From: Oscillospiraceae bacterium
GTDB lineage: Bacteria; Bacillota; Clostridia; Oscillospirales; Acutalibacteraceae
Assembly: GCA_902790325.1 (NCBI GenBank)
Contig: CADARP010000011.1
Coordinates: 1-64,000 of the forward strand
Reading direction: 5' to 3'
DNA length: 64,000 nt
In this document: positions 51,310 through 60,797 of the stretch, in pieces
How positions within the stretch are numbered: the stretch's first letter is position 1
Layout: each line of letters begins with the position of its first letter
The notes under the pieces: generated by a model
Databases searched by the model: none
What the model was told of the DNA's origin: nothing
Seen by the model: the letters and a program-made list of their open reading frames with translations, nothing else
Made by a program: the position numbers and the translations under genes

Positions 51310-53091
51310 TTATTGCGATTCTGTCTGTGCGGCCGTCACGAGGGAATCTGCCGTATCCGTCTCCTGCGGCGCGTCGTCATCCGCCTGCGCCGCCTGCTCT
51401 GCACGCTGCTGAAGAACCTGCATGATCTCCACGTGCTTCTCGTCCGTATAATCCCAGAAGAAGATATACGGCAGCATCATCAGCAGATAACCTGCCAGAT
51501 CGAACGCGATGCCGATGACCATGCATTTGATGCGCACGTCGTCCATATACAGCACGTCCCAGTCGGACGTAAAGCCTGCGCCGACAAACATCAGCGGGAT
51601 GATCAAACCCACCAGAGAGGTGATCGGGCCGGTGAACCATCCGATGATGCCCTGATAGCCCTCGAATCGTTCGCCGGAAATGTACATCTGATAGTCGCTG
51701 ACACGGATATTCATGTCGTTCTTCGCAATCTGCAGCGCGGACGTCAGACCGTCGCCGAGGAAATACGCGATAAACAGCAGGACGCCGCACAACCAGTGCA
51801 GATTGCCTAAGAACAGAAACGCAACGATATATATCGCCGAACGCGAAGCATTCACGATCTGGCTGAAAATCATCAGCGTCTTGAACTGGAAGCGCTTGCG
51901 AATCCACGGTGCGAGCATCTGGCCGGGCGTCCCGGCAAATTTCAGCACCAGTTCCGCCACGGAGAACAGCAGTCCCGTTTCACGCCACGTGTAAATCAGC
52001 AGGATCGTTTTCATGGACAGCATACCGTTGCCCAGAGAATCCAGCAGGCCGACGGCGTTGTTGATCCAAAGATACTTGTTTTTTAAAATGCCGGAGATAC
52101 ACGTCCAGAAGGAATAGTACTCCTTCTTTTCGATCGGCGGCGCCGGGATCCGCTCCTGGATCTTCCCGAGACTGATGAACATAATGACCGCGCTGACCAC
52201 GAAGAATACCGGCAGCAGATAGCGGAACATGTCGCGGTCACGGATACCGTCTACGAACAGGGCGCCCGCGATCGTGGGCAGCAGGAAATTGACTATGTTC
52301 TGCACGATGTGGCTGAGCTTGACGGGATAGGAGTTGACAAACAGGCGCTCCTGCTGATTCGGACTGATGTTGAACGCCACCCTTTGGGTGTGTCCGACAA
52401 AGCTGAACATCCCGTAAAGCTGGAACAGCAAAAACAGCTTCCAGACACGTTCGGTCATGGGCAGTTCGTACAGCGGCAGCCAGCAGATCAGCATGGCCAC
52501 AACGACGCCCTGCACGATATTGGAATAGGCAAAGAGCTTGTATCTGCCGAGCTTTTTCAGCAGCAGTTTGCGGATCACGATGCTGCGGAAGCCGCCCCAG
52601 CCGTTTACAAGAAAATGCACACCGAAAATCTTGAAGATTGAAAACGCGTCCAGCCCCGGCCACTGGGAATCGAGAAACCGGTGCACGCTCTGCGGCAAAA
52701 ACGACGCAAAATTGAACAACAGCAGCAGCAATCCGAGTGCGGTGAAGGACAGATAAACCGTAAAGTACTTTCTCTCCACTTTTTTCGGCAGGAAGCCGAG
52801 ATTGGCGTCCACGCCCATAGAGAGGATCTGCCATAAATAATTGATGGCAAGAAAGAAGGTGTTGATGGCGGCGAAGGTAAGAAGCGGAATCTGATAGTAG
52901 AATGCGACCAGATAACATCCGGTGCCGAAGGACAGAAAGCCGCACAGATACTGCAGCGTATAGTCGCCGCCAACCGCGCCGAAAATGGACAGGTATTCCC
53001 GGAACGGGACGTACTTCCCCGGCGCAGGCGTTTTCCAATATGTTTTGACGTCATGAAAAAACGCTTTGACTTTTCCGTTTTTCTCAGCCAT
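51310..53091 (-). CDS. MFS transporter, GPH sugar-symporter type
   Basis: 593 residues with about 12 membrane segments. Layout is that of the glycoside-pentoside-hexuronide (MFS_2) family: cytoplasmic N-terminus and loops such as GVDANLGFLPKKVERKY and IAKNDMNIRVSDYQMYISGERFEGYQG. Long, with an Ala/Gln/Asp-rich tail. It would import an oligosaccharide with H+ or Na+. The start overlaps the LRR gene stop by eight bases and GH101-like follows after 90 bases, which links transporter and enzyme. Confidence 0.85.
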   Translation of the reverse strand: MAEKNGKVKAFFHDVKTYWKTPAPGKYVPFREYLSIFGAVGGDYTLQYLCGFLSFGTGCYLVAFYYQIPLLTFAAINTFFLAINYLWQILSMGVDANLGFLPKKVERKYFTVYLSFTALGLLLLLFNFASFLPQSVHRFLDSQWPGLDAFSIFKIFGVHFLVNGWGGFRSIVIRKLLLKKLGRYKLFAYSNIVQGVVVAMLICWLPLYELPMTERVWKLFLLFQLYGMFSFVGHTQRVAFNISPNQQERLFVNSYPVKLSHIVQNIVNFLLPTIAGALFVDGIRDRDMFRYLLPVFFVVSAVIMFISLGKIQERIPAPPIEKKEYYSFWTCISGILKNKYLWINNAVGLLDSLGNGMLSMKTILLIYTWRETGLLFSVAELVLKFAGTPGQMLAPWIRKRFQFKTLMIFSQIVNASRSAIYIVAFLFLGNLHWLCGVLLFIAYFLGDGLTSALQIAKNDMNIRVSDYQMYISGERFEGYQGIIGWFTGPITSLVGLIIPLMFVGAGFTSDWDVLYMDDVRIKCMVIGIAFDLAGYLLMMLPYIFFWDYTDEKHVEIMQVLQQRAEQAAQADDDAPQETDTADSLVTAAQTESQ

Positions 53092-54112
53092 TCTTCAGCG
53101 CCTCCTCTCTGCTGCGTGCAAGTTCTTCGGATTTGTATGCCTCGATCAGCTCCTGCGCGTCGGCGCGTGTTTTGCCGTACTGCGGCTTGGGCGCTTTCCA
53201 CATTGCACCTGCCTTGATGCTCTTCGGCAGCCACGATTCGCCGAGAAGAAGCGCATCTTTATCCGCTGCTCCGAGAAGCACCTCCGTCATCCCCGTGCAG
53301 GAGAAAAACGCATGGTGTCCGATCTCCCGGACGGAAGCCGGAACGTACAGCGTCGGCGCGATGCTGCCGCATCTGCTGAACGCGTCGGCTCCGATCTTTT
53401 CGAGCGTGTCCGGCAGCGCAAATCCCGTACCGAGCAGCGAATCCGTTTGTGCGTCATACTCATACGCGCCGAGACGCGAACACCCGAAAAACGTCATATC
53501 GCCGATCTCCCGCACAGACGCAGGCAGCGACAGATCACGCAGATGCTCATTCTTCAAAAAAGCAAAGGTCGCAATCCGTTCCACGCCCTCCGGAACGGTG
53601 TAGGCGTCCGGATACGTAAATTCGTCCGCCTTGTCCGTCGGCGTCTGCCCGTAACAGACGGGATACAGCATCAGCGTTTTCCCGTCTTTGGTAAGCAGTA
53701 CGCCGTTCTCGTCCTTGTACCGGGTATTGGCGGGATCGACCGTTACCTTCTGGAGTTTCTTCAGGTTGTAGAACGCGGTTTCCTCGATATGCTGCACAGA
53801 CGCGCCGATCACCAGTTCCTCGACGTATTCGTCCGCATTGACCGCGTAGGCGCCGACGCCGACCACCGGCTGCGTTTCGTCCGGATTGTTTCCGTTCTTG
53901 TCGCGCACGAAATCCAGATACAGCGTTTTGGTAGCCGCGTTGCCGTTAAAGCTCGCAAACATCCAGCCGTTCAACGACTCGTCTTCGCCGATCGCGGCAG
54001 CCTCCCTGTACTTGTACGGCGGTCTCGAAATCGAGATGAGCGAAATCGTGACCGAGGCCGAGACAAACAGTACGAGTACGACAATAAATACGATTTTCTG
54101 CCAGAGTTTCAA
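53084..54112 (-). CDS. Membrane-anchored BspA-type leucine-rich repeat protein
   Basis: 342 residues. TTG start at 54112 with AGGAGG eight bases before. N-terminal membrane anchor KIVFIVVLVLFVSASVTISLI, then BspA-type LRRs (LxxLxLPASVREIGDMTFFGCSRL, LPDTLEKIGADAFSRC, VPASVREIGHHAFFSC) that form a right-handed solenoid, and a basic C-terminal helix. Such proteins bind surfaces or ligands; here it may present or capture substrate for the transporter whose start it overlaps. Likely downstream of the Cys-rich peptide gene. Confidence 0.85.
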   Translation of the reverse strand: MKLWQKIVFIVVLVLFVSASVTISLISISRPPYKYREAAAIGEDESLNGWMFASFNGNAATKTLYLDFVRDKNGNNPDETQPVVGVGAYAVNADEYVEELVIGASVQHIEETAFYNLKKLQKVTVDPANTRYKDENGVLLTKDGKTLMLYPVCYGQTPTDKADEFTYPDAYTVPEGVERIATFAFLKNEHLRDLSLPASVREIGDMTFFGCSRLGAYEYDAQTDSLLGTGFALPDTLEKIGADAFSRCGSIAPTLYVPASVREIGHHAFFSCTGMTEVLLGAADKDALLLGESWLPKSIKAGAMWKAPKPQYGKTRADAQELIEAYKSEELARSREEALKNG

Positions 54113-54170
54113 AGGCGATTCCTCCTCATTCTTGATCCGTTCGCATGCAAACGTCCCGCATCAGGAATAC

Positions 54171-54195
54171 CCGTGATCCTTTTGCGGATCACGGG
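54171..54195 (-). terminator. Hairpin between the Cys-rich peptide gene and the LRR gene
   Basis: CCCGTGATCC...GGATCACGGG perfect 10-bp stem. On the minus strand it is followed only by TATTCC (weak), on the plus strand by TTTATGTTCTTT. It may be a partial terminator that lets some transcript through. Confidence 0.55.
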
Positions 54196-54205
54196 TTTAT
54201 GTTCT

Positions 54206-54316
54206 TTATGCTTCGTATTCTGTGTTTGACGCAAGGCAGCCGTCCGGACCGCACCGCAGGCCGCACGCGCAAATCACCCGCACACAAGCAGCCTGCCGCA
54301 GTTGCTCCCGTTTCAT
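54206..54316 (-). CDS. Cysteine-rich small protein, 36 residues, unknown
   Basis: ATG at 54316 with AAAGGAGAG eight bases upstream; 36 codons; stop TAA at 54206. Starts MKREQLRQAA and has five cysteines spaced C11-x4-C16-x-C18-x3-C22-x4-C27. A promoter TTGCAT/17/TACAAT sits 48-76 bases upstream and a 10-bp hairpin 11 bases downstream, so it is an independent gene. It resembles a metal-binding or crosslinked peptide, but I match it to no known family. Confidence 0.65.
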   Translation of the reverse strand: MKREQLRQAACVRVICACGLRCGPDGCLASNTEYEA

Positions 54317-54363
54317 CGGCTTCTCTCCTTTATGCGAAGTGTTTCGCTTCGTTCTTTATCACT

Positions 54364-54392
54364 ATTGTATACTGCGGCGGGATGAAATGCAA
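54364..54392 (-). promoter_or_regulatory. Promoter of the Cys-rich peptide/LRR/transporter unit
   Basis: Minus strand TTGCAT (54387-54392), 17 bases, TACAAT (54364-54369). A GCGAAACACTTCGC hairpin in the short leader lies just ahead of the ribosome site. Confidence 0.65.
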
Positions 54393-54435
54393 GTCAATTT
54401 GTGCAAATTGTTGATAACTTTTTGTGAGACGCGTT

Positions 54436-54960
54436 TTACCGCACGTCGATTTGGCAGCTGCGCATCGTTTCGAGAGCGGCCTCGTGCCTGTCGACCGTCA
54501 CACCGGCGCAGCAGGAAGCATCGACCGCGATCGGCGTTTCCGGAAAGGATGCTTTCAGGATCAGCGCGTTGGAGACCACGCAGATGTCCGTGCACAGCCC
54601 GATCACTTCCAACGCGAAGTCCTCGCCGCTGACAGCGTCCCGGATCTGTTCCGCGAGTGCGACCGAGCCGAACGTGTTCTTTTCGATGCTCGTATACGGC
54701 TTTTGCCGAAGCGCCGCCGCGACGCGCGCATCCAACTGCCAACCCGCGGTTCCCTTGATGCAGTGGGGCACCGGCAGTTTTCTGCCCTCTGCGGTGTCCA
54801 TGTAGTGATCGAAATGCGTATCCATGGTAACGAAGATCTCTCCGTCGAACGCTTCGATCTTTCTCACGACGGCGGGCACGATGGCTGCGGCTTCCCTGCT
54901 GCCCAGCGCCCCGTCTACGAAATCCTTCTGCATGTCCACAACGACCAGGATCTTTTTCAT
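54436..54960 (-). CDS. Isochorismatase-family cysteine hydrolase, nicotinamidase-like
   Basis: 174 residues from ATG 54960 (AAGGAGG eight bases before). Isochorismatase fold: VVVDMQKDFVDGALGS (catalytic Asp), a lysine in the middle, and cysteine nucleophile in GLCTDICVVSNALILK (about residues 128-143). The metal motif DTHFDHYMDTAEGRKLP is close to nicotinamidases, which convert nicotinamide to nicotinate, so a PncA-type role is likely. It lies 65 bases after GH38; gene order does not explain why a nicotinamidase would be with a mannosidase. Confidence 0.85.
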   Translation of the reverse strand: MKKILVVVDMQKDFVDGALGSREAAAIVPAVVRKIEAFDGEIFVTMDTHFDHYMDTAEGRKLPVPHCIKGTAGWQLDARVAAALRQKPYTSIEKNTFGSVALAEQIRDAVSGEDFALEVIGLCTDICVVSNALILKASFPETPIAVDASCCAGVTVDRHEAALETMRSCQIDVR

Positions 54961-55025
54961 GGCGTTTCCTCCTTGTGCCGTCCCCTGTCCGGCCGCAAAC
55001 CGTTCTTCGGCAGCCGCATGGGCGT

Positions 55026-58000
55026 TCATTTCGTTTCGCTGCCCAGAGCGCCGTCTTTTCCGAGCGTTCTGTAAAACCTTTTTCCGTCCGGCAGCATCCG
55101 CACGCTGGTCACGGTTTTCGCGTCGTCGGAGCTGTCAAGCAGCGTCTCGCCGAGCGGTACGGCGGGCGCGTCGCTTCCGTGCAGGATCATAACACCTCTT
55201 TCATAGCACATCGCGGCGTTCCCGATGTCGCAGTCGCTGCGGTGCGGCAGGAACGCATATTCGATGACGTGTTTGCCTCTGTCGGCGGTCGGATCGGGTA
55301 CTTTTGCAATGTCCGCGCCGGTGGGCGACGTGAGCAACGTCAGGCGCACCCGACTGTCGAGCACATCGTAGCCGTGCTTGGAACGGTTGAGCAGCGCAAA
55401 CGCGCAGCCGTCGTCACCGACGAGGTCGGCGTATGTGAGCGCAGGCACTTCAAAGCGGGCTTTTTCATACGGCGTGTCCCGCTTGACGGGACGCTCCAGC
55501 GTTCCGAACGGCACTTTATAAAAGGCTCTGGGATTCTGAATACATGTCTCCGCCGAGAGTTTCAGATCCTTGCCGTTTTCCCACCAGTCGGCATGCAGCA
55601 CGCAGCGGATCATCGGATCGTTCGCGTAGAAAATGAAGTCCTGCTCCAGGAAGCTGGTCGGATAATCGACCGCGGGCGTATGCCAGAGATACGTCCCGTA
55701 ATAGGGCTTTTTCTCCGTCCAGATCCCGAACGCGTATTTCGCCCGGACCACGGCGCGGACCGGCCCCTGCTCGACGATCTCAAAGCCGATGCATTTCATA
55801 TCCCACTCTTTGCCGGTGAAGCCAAAGTTCCAGGAATCGTAGTCGCGGCTCCTGGTGTCCTCCAATATCCGGAAGCTGCCGATCCTGCCGCCGCTGAACT
55901 CTTTCCCGTCATAGATCAGAGACGTGACGGCGCCCTTTTCGGCGTCGAATACAGCACGCAGCACGCCGTTGTCGACCGTCGTGCCGCTGACGGTCACACC
56001 GCTTTCCGGCTGTCCGTCGGTCAAACGCAGCCTGTTGAAAGAAAACGGCTTCAGTCCTCTGAAATACACCGCGGTCTTGTTGTCGGACGTTCTTTGGAAA
56101 GCGTGCCGGTTTCCGCTGTCATCGACGGCATAGCCGCAGTCGTACGCGGGCGCCGTGTCGAGGATGACGGGTGTATCCGTCCCGACGGAGACCGGATTGA
56201 ACACATAAACCGCATCGCCTTTGCCGAGCGCCTTTGCCGCGCAGTCCTTGTCGGACGAAGCGATGACGGCGAACGCTTTGTCAAAATCCTCGTACAGATC
56301 ACGGTACACCTTGAGCATCGAGGTGCCGGCAAGGACGTCGTGAAACTGTCCGAAAAGCTCCTTCTCCCACGCTTCGGTCACGTCGCGGTAAACGCCGGAC
56401 GCCGCCTGCAGGCTTTCGCAGTTCAAAAGGGCGCGTTCGCATTCGCGGTTGAGATATTTCGTTTTTGCCTGAACGGTGTAGGTTTTGTGGTGCGTTTCCA
56501 GGAACAGTTCGTTCCGCACCGTCGGCAGAGTCGACAGATCCTCGGTGCGCGTCAGAATGTCATAGAATTCCGTCAGACCGCAGAATCGAATGTTGGGGAA
56601 AACGGTCTGTTTTTTAAGCTCGTCGATGCGGTCCATCATCACGGGCAGCGGACCGCCGCCGTGGTTGCCGTAACCCCAGAGAAGCGGGATGTGGTAGAAT
56701 CCGTCCGTGAGGTGATGGATGCGGACGGTCTTGGCAAGTTCGTCGAACTCAATGTGATTGGAATGGCCGGGATACTCGTGCAGCGTCAAAATCCGGCTGC
56801 CGTCGTCCCCTTCCCACCAGAAATGGATATACGGGAAGAGCGTGTATTCATTGTACCGCAGTTTTTGCGTGACAAAATACCGCAGTCCCGCGTTCTTCAT
56901 GATCTTCGGCAGTCCCGCGTTGAAACCGAACGCGTCGATGTTCACGCCGCAGGTGGCTTTTTTGCCGCACGTTTCGAGCGCGGTTTTCTGGCCGAGCTCG
57001 AGTTGGCGGAACCAGCTTTCCTCGCCCACGCACTGTCCGTCCGTCTCGCACCACATGCCGCCCTGCGGCTCGAACTGTCCTCTGTCCGCCGCGGCACGGA
57101 TCTTCTCCCACAGTTCGGGATACTTCTGCTTCATGTCCCGCCACAAAACAGCGGACGTCTCCATATAGACATAGTCGGGTTCACGCTCCATCAGTCCAAG
57201 CTGTGTTTCAAACGTGCCCTTCATGCATTCGATCGTTTCGGGGTAGCGCCATTTCCACGCGAGGTCGATGTGGGAATGCCCGATAAAATAGATCGTAAAC
57301 CGCTTGGCATAGTCTGCGACCGGTTTGAGCATATCCGGAACGGTTTCGAGCTTTTGCAGGATCGTATCGTCACGCAGCGCAAAAACAAGGACGTTCGCCG
57401 TCTCGACAAGGCACTTTGAGAGCGCCTGCCGCTCATCATCCGTCAGCTTCGATTTGTTGATCTCGACTTCGCCCTGCACATAAAGATTCTCGCGTCTGTT
57501 GGACGTGGACAGGAGATGGCAGCCGGCGCGCAGAGAACGCGCGAGGTTTGCGATCCGGTCGTTCGTTTCTTTCAGTCCCTTGAGATAATACCGGGACGTG
57601 ATGCCGCAGACAAGTTTGTTGTTCGGGCTGTCGATGCGCAGAAAAACGCAGTGCTCGTTTCCGTCCGGCGCGCAGCCGAGATCGAAGTGTCCGCCCATAT
57701 ACGAATACAGCGCAACCGGATGATCGTCGCAGTAAATATCCAGGTCGTAGCCGGTGTAATACGTGAAGCCGTAATCTCCGAAATCCTTTTTGTCAAAATA
57801 TTTGCTGATGTACGGCAGGGAAAGCTGCGCCATCATCCAGCCCGTCCGGATGGCGTTCTCGTCCCGCTGTGTCGTGTCGAAGACGGGGAAAGTCTTCATT
57901 TTTTCGATCGCGGGCAGCGGCTCCTCCTCGCTGCCGTCCCAGCCGTAAAAGCGGCGGAGCACGGGAAATGCCGTGTCCTCGAGACATCTTGCGAAGTCGA

Positions 58001-58076
58001 GCACGTCCTCGAGCGTTTCGCACGCGTGTTCGCGGTAATAATCAAGCGGTCTGAAATGCGCGTTTTCCGGTTTCAT
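55026..58076 (-). CDS. GH38 alpha-mannosidase
   Basis: 1016 residues. Zinc-site H269-x-D271 in HSHIDLAWKW and catalytic nucleophile D381 in NIDAFGFNAGLP; an N-terminal helical region precedes, and beta-sandwich domains follow. No signal peptide, so it trims alpha-mannosides in the cytoplasm after import, complementing the secreted GH92. Start ATG 58076 with GGAGG nine bases before. It has its own promoter and is followed by the isochorismatase-like gene. Confidence 0.93.
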   Translation of the reverse strand: MKPENAHFRPLDYYREHACETLEDVLDFARCLEDTAFPVLRRFYGWDGSEEEPLPAIEKMKTFPVFDTTQRDENAIRTGWMMAQLSLPYISKYFDKKDFGDYGFTYYTGYDLDIYCDDHPVALYSYMGGHFDLGCAPDGNEHCVFLRIDSPNNKLVCGITSRYYLKGLKETNDRIANLARSLRAGCHLLSTSNRRENLYVQGEVEINKSKLTDDERQALSKCLVETANVLVFALRDDTILQKLETVPDMLKPVADYAKRFTIYFIGHSHIDLAWKWRYPETIECMKGTFETQLGLMEREPDYVYMETSAVLWRDMKQKYPELWEKIRAAADRGQFEPQGGMWCETDGQCVGEESWFRQLELGQKTALETCGKKATCGVNIDAFGFNAGLPKIMKNAGLRYFVTQKLRYNEYTLFPYIHFWWEGDDGSRILTLHEYPGHSNHIEFDELAKTVRIHHLTDGFYHIPLLWGYGNHGGGPLPVMMDRIDELKKQTVFPNIRFCGLTEFYDILTRTEDLSTLPTVRNELFLETHHKTYTVQAKTKYLNRECERALLNCESLQAASGVYRDVTEAWEKELFGQFHDVLAGTSMLKVYRDLYEDFDKAFAVIASSDKDCAAKALGKGDAVYVFNPVSVGTDTPVILDTAPAYDCGYAVDDSGNRHAFQRTSDNKTAVYFRGLKPFSFNRLRLTDGQPESGVTVSGTTVDNGVLRAVFDAEKGAVTSLIYDGKEFSGGRIGSFRILEDTRSRDYDSWNFGFTGKEWDMKCIGFEIVEQGPVRAVVRAKYAFGIWTEKKPYYGTYLWHTPAVDYPTSFLEQDFIFYANDPMIRCVLHADWWENGKDLKLSAETCIQNPRAFYKVPFGTLERPVKRDTPYEKARFEVPALTYADLVGDDGCAFALLNRSKHGYDVLDSRVRLTLLTSPTGADIAKVPDPTADRGKHVIEYAFLPHRSDCDIGNAAMCYERGVMILHGSDAPAVPLGETLLDSSDDAKTVTSVRMLPDGKRFYRTLGKDGALGSETK

Positions 58077-58150
58077 GATAAAACACCTCCGAATCAGTGC
58101 GGATGCATGCCGGCAATCGGCTGCATCGGTTGTGGATTCTTATCCTCTGC

Positions 58151-58179
58151 ATTATATAGGAAATGAGCGTCTAAAGCAA
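58151..58179 (-). promoter_or_regulatory. Promoter of GH38
   Basis: Minus strand TTGCTT (58174-58179), 17 bases, TATAAT (58151-58156). The 5' leader holds an imperfect palindrome ATGCATGCCG...CGGCTGCAT (58102-58126). Confidence 0.65.
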
Positions 58180-58186
58180 GCAGAAC

Positions 58187-60514
58187 TCAAAGACGGGCAG
58201 ACGCCTGCATCACCGTGCCTGCCGCCGCCGTTTGCGCCGCCTTGTATTCCTTGCCGCCGGAATAGATCACGACCGTATACCTGCGGTCGACGTCGCTGTT
58301 GTTTTCGGCATACACGTCAAACGCATCGCCGCTTTTCACACAGCGGAACCGGTTCGTTACCGTTTCGCTTTCGCGCAGCACAAGAGCCGCGTCGGTATCC
58401 GCGTACAGCTCCACGCGCAGCGCCTGCGGTATGCCGTCCGGCAGACTCATGCAGTCCGGCTGGTATGCCGCGCCGCCGCCGACACGGATGAACATCGGCA
58501 GGCCCTCCTTTTTGAACATGGGTGCGTCGCACACGACGGTCCGGCCGCCGTCGAACCGCGCCTTTGTCCACATATCGATCCATGTTCCCTGCGGCAGATA
58601 AACTTCCCGTTTATCCGCGCCGGCTTCGGTCACCGGCGCTATGAGAATCGAATCGCCCAGATAGAACTGGTCGTCAATCGCGTACAGCTCCGGCTTGTCC
58701 ATATCGTTGTAGAACATCGGGCGGATGATCGGCTCGCCGGTTTCGGCGCCATGAACGGCATAGGAATAGATCGTGGGGATGAATCTGTAGCGGTAGCGCA
58801 GGCACTCGCGGTACAGCTCCCGCGTCTGCGGCGGACAGTTCCACGGCCATTTCGCGGAGGAATTCTGTCCGTTGTGCATACGGGGCATCGGACAGAAAAT
58901 AATGCTCTGGCAGAATCGTCTTGCGATATTGTCGACGTCGAACTGCATTTCATCCGCAGGCGTTTCCACGCCGCTGCCGCGCATAAACCCGCCCAGATCG
59001 TACCCGCACAGCGTAAAACCCGCCATGCCGGCGTTGATGATGTACCAGATGTCCTCCTTGAATCTGTGGATGCCGAACTGCGTATCGCCCGCCCACGGGA
59101 GCGCATATCTCTGGCTGCCGATCCCGCCGCCTCTGGACAGCGACATGTGATTCTTCACGCCGTTCTCCGCCATCACGTCGGAGATCACGCGGTTCCACAT
59201 GGCGCCGAACAGGTTTCTTGACGGTATGCCCGGCAGGATCTCGCCGCTGACCCGGTCGGAATGATCCGTCCACCACTGGGTCACGCCGTCCTTGATCCTG
59301 GGCTCCAGGAAAGTTCTGTAATAGTCGATGCCGCGCTGTGTCGCAACGTCGGGCACCGTTTCGTTTTTGACCTGGCGCAGCAGCCCCTGCGCGATCGCGG
59401 GGATCGCGGTGGACGGCTTGAAAGCGCAGGAATTGATGTGCAGAACCGTTTTGATATTCGATTGTTCCAATTCCCGGATCATCCCGACGCCGTCGCCGAA
59501 ATCGGGATGCCAGTTATAGTCATCCGACGGATAGCCCCAGCCGCCGGTGTACTCCCGGATGAAGTTCACGCCTCCGCGCCACGGGCCGTCGATCACGATG
59601 GCGTCGCAGGGATACCCTTCGCTTCGCATGCGGCGCGTATCGTCGATGGCGCCCTGCGCCCGTTCAAAGCTCAGGCTGCTGCACCAATATCCCATGAGCC
59701 ACCTCTTGGGAAACCGGTTGGTGCCCACGATGCGCGCATAGCTTTTTGTGATCTCCGAGGTATTGCCGCAGAACACAAACAGATCGTAATCTCCGCCGGG
59801 CGCGTGAAGGAACCATTCGTTCCCGTCTGTCTTGGCCATGTCAAAGTATACATGCGGCCACGGATTGTTGAAAAACAGACCGTACCCCGCGGAGCTGATG
59901 AAATACGGGATCGGGAAGCCGCCGTAGTCGCCCACGCGCGCGCCCCCTTTTTCCGAGAAAATATCCGCGGATTCGCCGGTTCTGTCCACCTTGTAGATCC
60001 GCGCGCCGAACCCGGAGTATCTTTCGTCCCCGATGCGTTCAAACTCGGTATAGCTCCTCATGCCGGAATAATCGGCCGCGGCGTCGGAGAACCGCGCGCC
60101 GCCGTTTTTGGTTTGGATCAGCGTCCTGCCCTCGGCAGTTCGGAACGAAAACTCGTTTGTGTTCATATCGTACACGAGCGTCAGGCGGGAATTCGAGAAT
60201 ACGATCACACCGTCTTCCAGCCTGTAGTCGTACGGCAGCGCGTCCCAATCCGTGCGGATCAGACCCAGCCGCTCGGTCACGGTTTTCTCTACACGCGCGC
60301 CCGGCTGTGTGATCCGCAGCCGCAGCGTGTTCTCGAAACAGTTTTCGAGGATGATCTCGCGTCCGGACGCGGTGATCACCGTCACGCCTTTCTCGTGCCT
60401 GTATTCGCCTTTCAGCGAGAGTTCGGGTGTCTTGTATGCGTCCGTTTCCAGCAAATAGTCCGTATACTCCGAATCATACAGCGCGTCCGGGTGAATTCTG
60501 AGCAGCTTTTGCAT
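58187..60514 (-). CDS. GH31 alpha-glycosidase
   Basis: 775 residues from ATG 60514 (AAGGGAG nine bases before). GH31 barrel: GYWCSSLSFERAQ, DAIVIDGPWRGG, the nucleophile aspartate in WWTDHSD (in place of the usual WTDxxE/N), and the acid/base aspartate in SQRYALPWAGDTQ. It could be alpha-glucosidase, alpha-xylosidase or another retaining alpha-glycosidase; substrate undetermined. No signal peptide. It has its own promoter and a palindromic operator candidate at the start point. Confidence 0.93.
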   Translation of the reverse strand: MQKLLRIHPDALYDSEYTDYLLETDAYKTPELSLKGEYRHEKGVTVITASGREIILENCFENTLRLRITQPGARVEKTVTERLGLIRTDWDALPYDYRLEDGVIVFSNSRLTLVYDMNTNEFSFRTAEGRTLIQTKNGGARFSDAAADYSGMRSYTEFERIGDERYSGFGARIYKVDRTGESADIFSEKGGARVGDYGGFPIPYFISSAGYGLFFNNPWPHVYFDMAKTDGNEWFLHAPGGDYDLFVFCGNTSEITKSYARIVGTNRFPKRWLMGYWCSSLSFERAQGAIDDTRRMRSEGYPCDAIVIDGPWRGGVNFIREYTGGWGYPSDDYNWHPDFGDGVGMIRELEQSNIKTVLHINSCAFKPSTAIPAIAQGLLRQVKNETVPDVATQRGIDYYRTFLEPRIKDGVTQWWTDHSDRVSGEILPGIPSRNLFGAMWNRVISDVMAENGVKNHMSLSRGGGIGSQRYALPWAGDTQFGIHRFKEDIWYIINAGMAGFTLCGYDLGGFMRGSGVETPADEMQFDVDNIARRFCQSIIFCPMPRMHNGQNSSAKWPWNCPPQTRELYRECLRYRYRFIPTIYSYAVHGAETGEPIIRPMFYNDMDKPELYAIDDQFYLGDSILIAPVTEAGADKREVYLPQGTWIDMWTKARFDGGRTVVCDAPMFKKEGLPMFIRVGGGAAYQPDCMSLPDGIPQALRVELYADTDAALVLRESETVTNRFRCVKSGDAFDVYAENNSDVDRRYTVVIYSGGKEYKAAQTAAAGTVMQASARL

Positions 60515-60534
60515 GGCCGTTCTCCCTTCGTATT

Positions 60535-60547
60535 TCCGTATTACGGA
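60535..60547 (-). promoter_or_regulatory. Palindromic operator candidate at the GH31 start point
   Basis: TCCGTA-T-TACGGA perfect inverted repeat, extended on both sides to 19 bases with one mismatch. It covers the expected transcription start (about 60542), the usual place for repression by a LacI- or GntR-type regulator. Confidence 0.5.
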
Positions 60548-60548
60548 T

Positions 60549-60577
60549 ATTGTACACCTCGCGGTGTGCCGTGTCAA
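60549..60577 (-). promoter_or_regulatory. Sigma-A promoter of GH31
   Basis: Minus strand TTGACA (60572-60577), 17 bases, TACAAT (60549-60554), 35 bases before the ATG. Confidence 0.8.
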
Positions 60578-60673
60578 TGCGTCTACGCGCCGATCGCGGG
60601 CTTGTGTGCGCGGGATTACGGCGCGCGAAAAGAATGAGGCGGACAGCGAACCAAAACGAGAAACGCGGCACGA

Positions 60674-60715
60674 TAAAAAACAAGCCTACAAAACGTATTG
60701 CGTTTCATAGGCTTG
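60674..60715 (-). terminator. Terminator of the transporter-GH-A unit
   Basis: CAAGCCTA...TAGGCTTG stem with an inner AAACG/CGTTT pair; TTTTTTATC follows on the minus strand, about 80 bases past the stop at 60798. It separates this unit from GH31. Confidence 0.85.
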
Positions 60716-60797
60716 CGGAACACGTGCGGTTTTTGCTGCAAATCCCGTCTGCCGGACGGATGCATTACCGGAAAGGCTCCGCCGTCTTCGCTTTGCA

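Noticed and set aside
54145-54414. 89-codon plus-strand frame over the Cys-rich peptide
   Set aside because: No ribosome site; the promoter, ribosome site and stop of the minus-strand peptide gene are in order.
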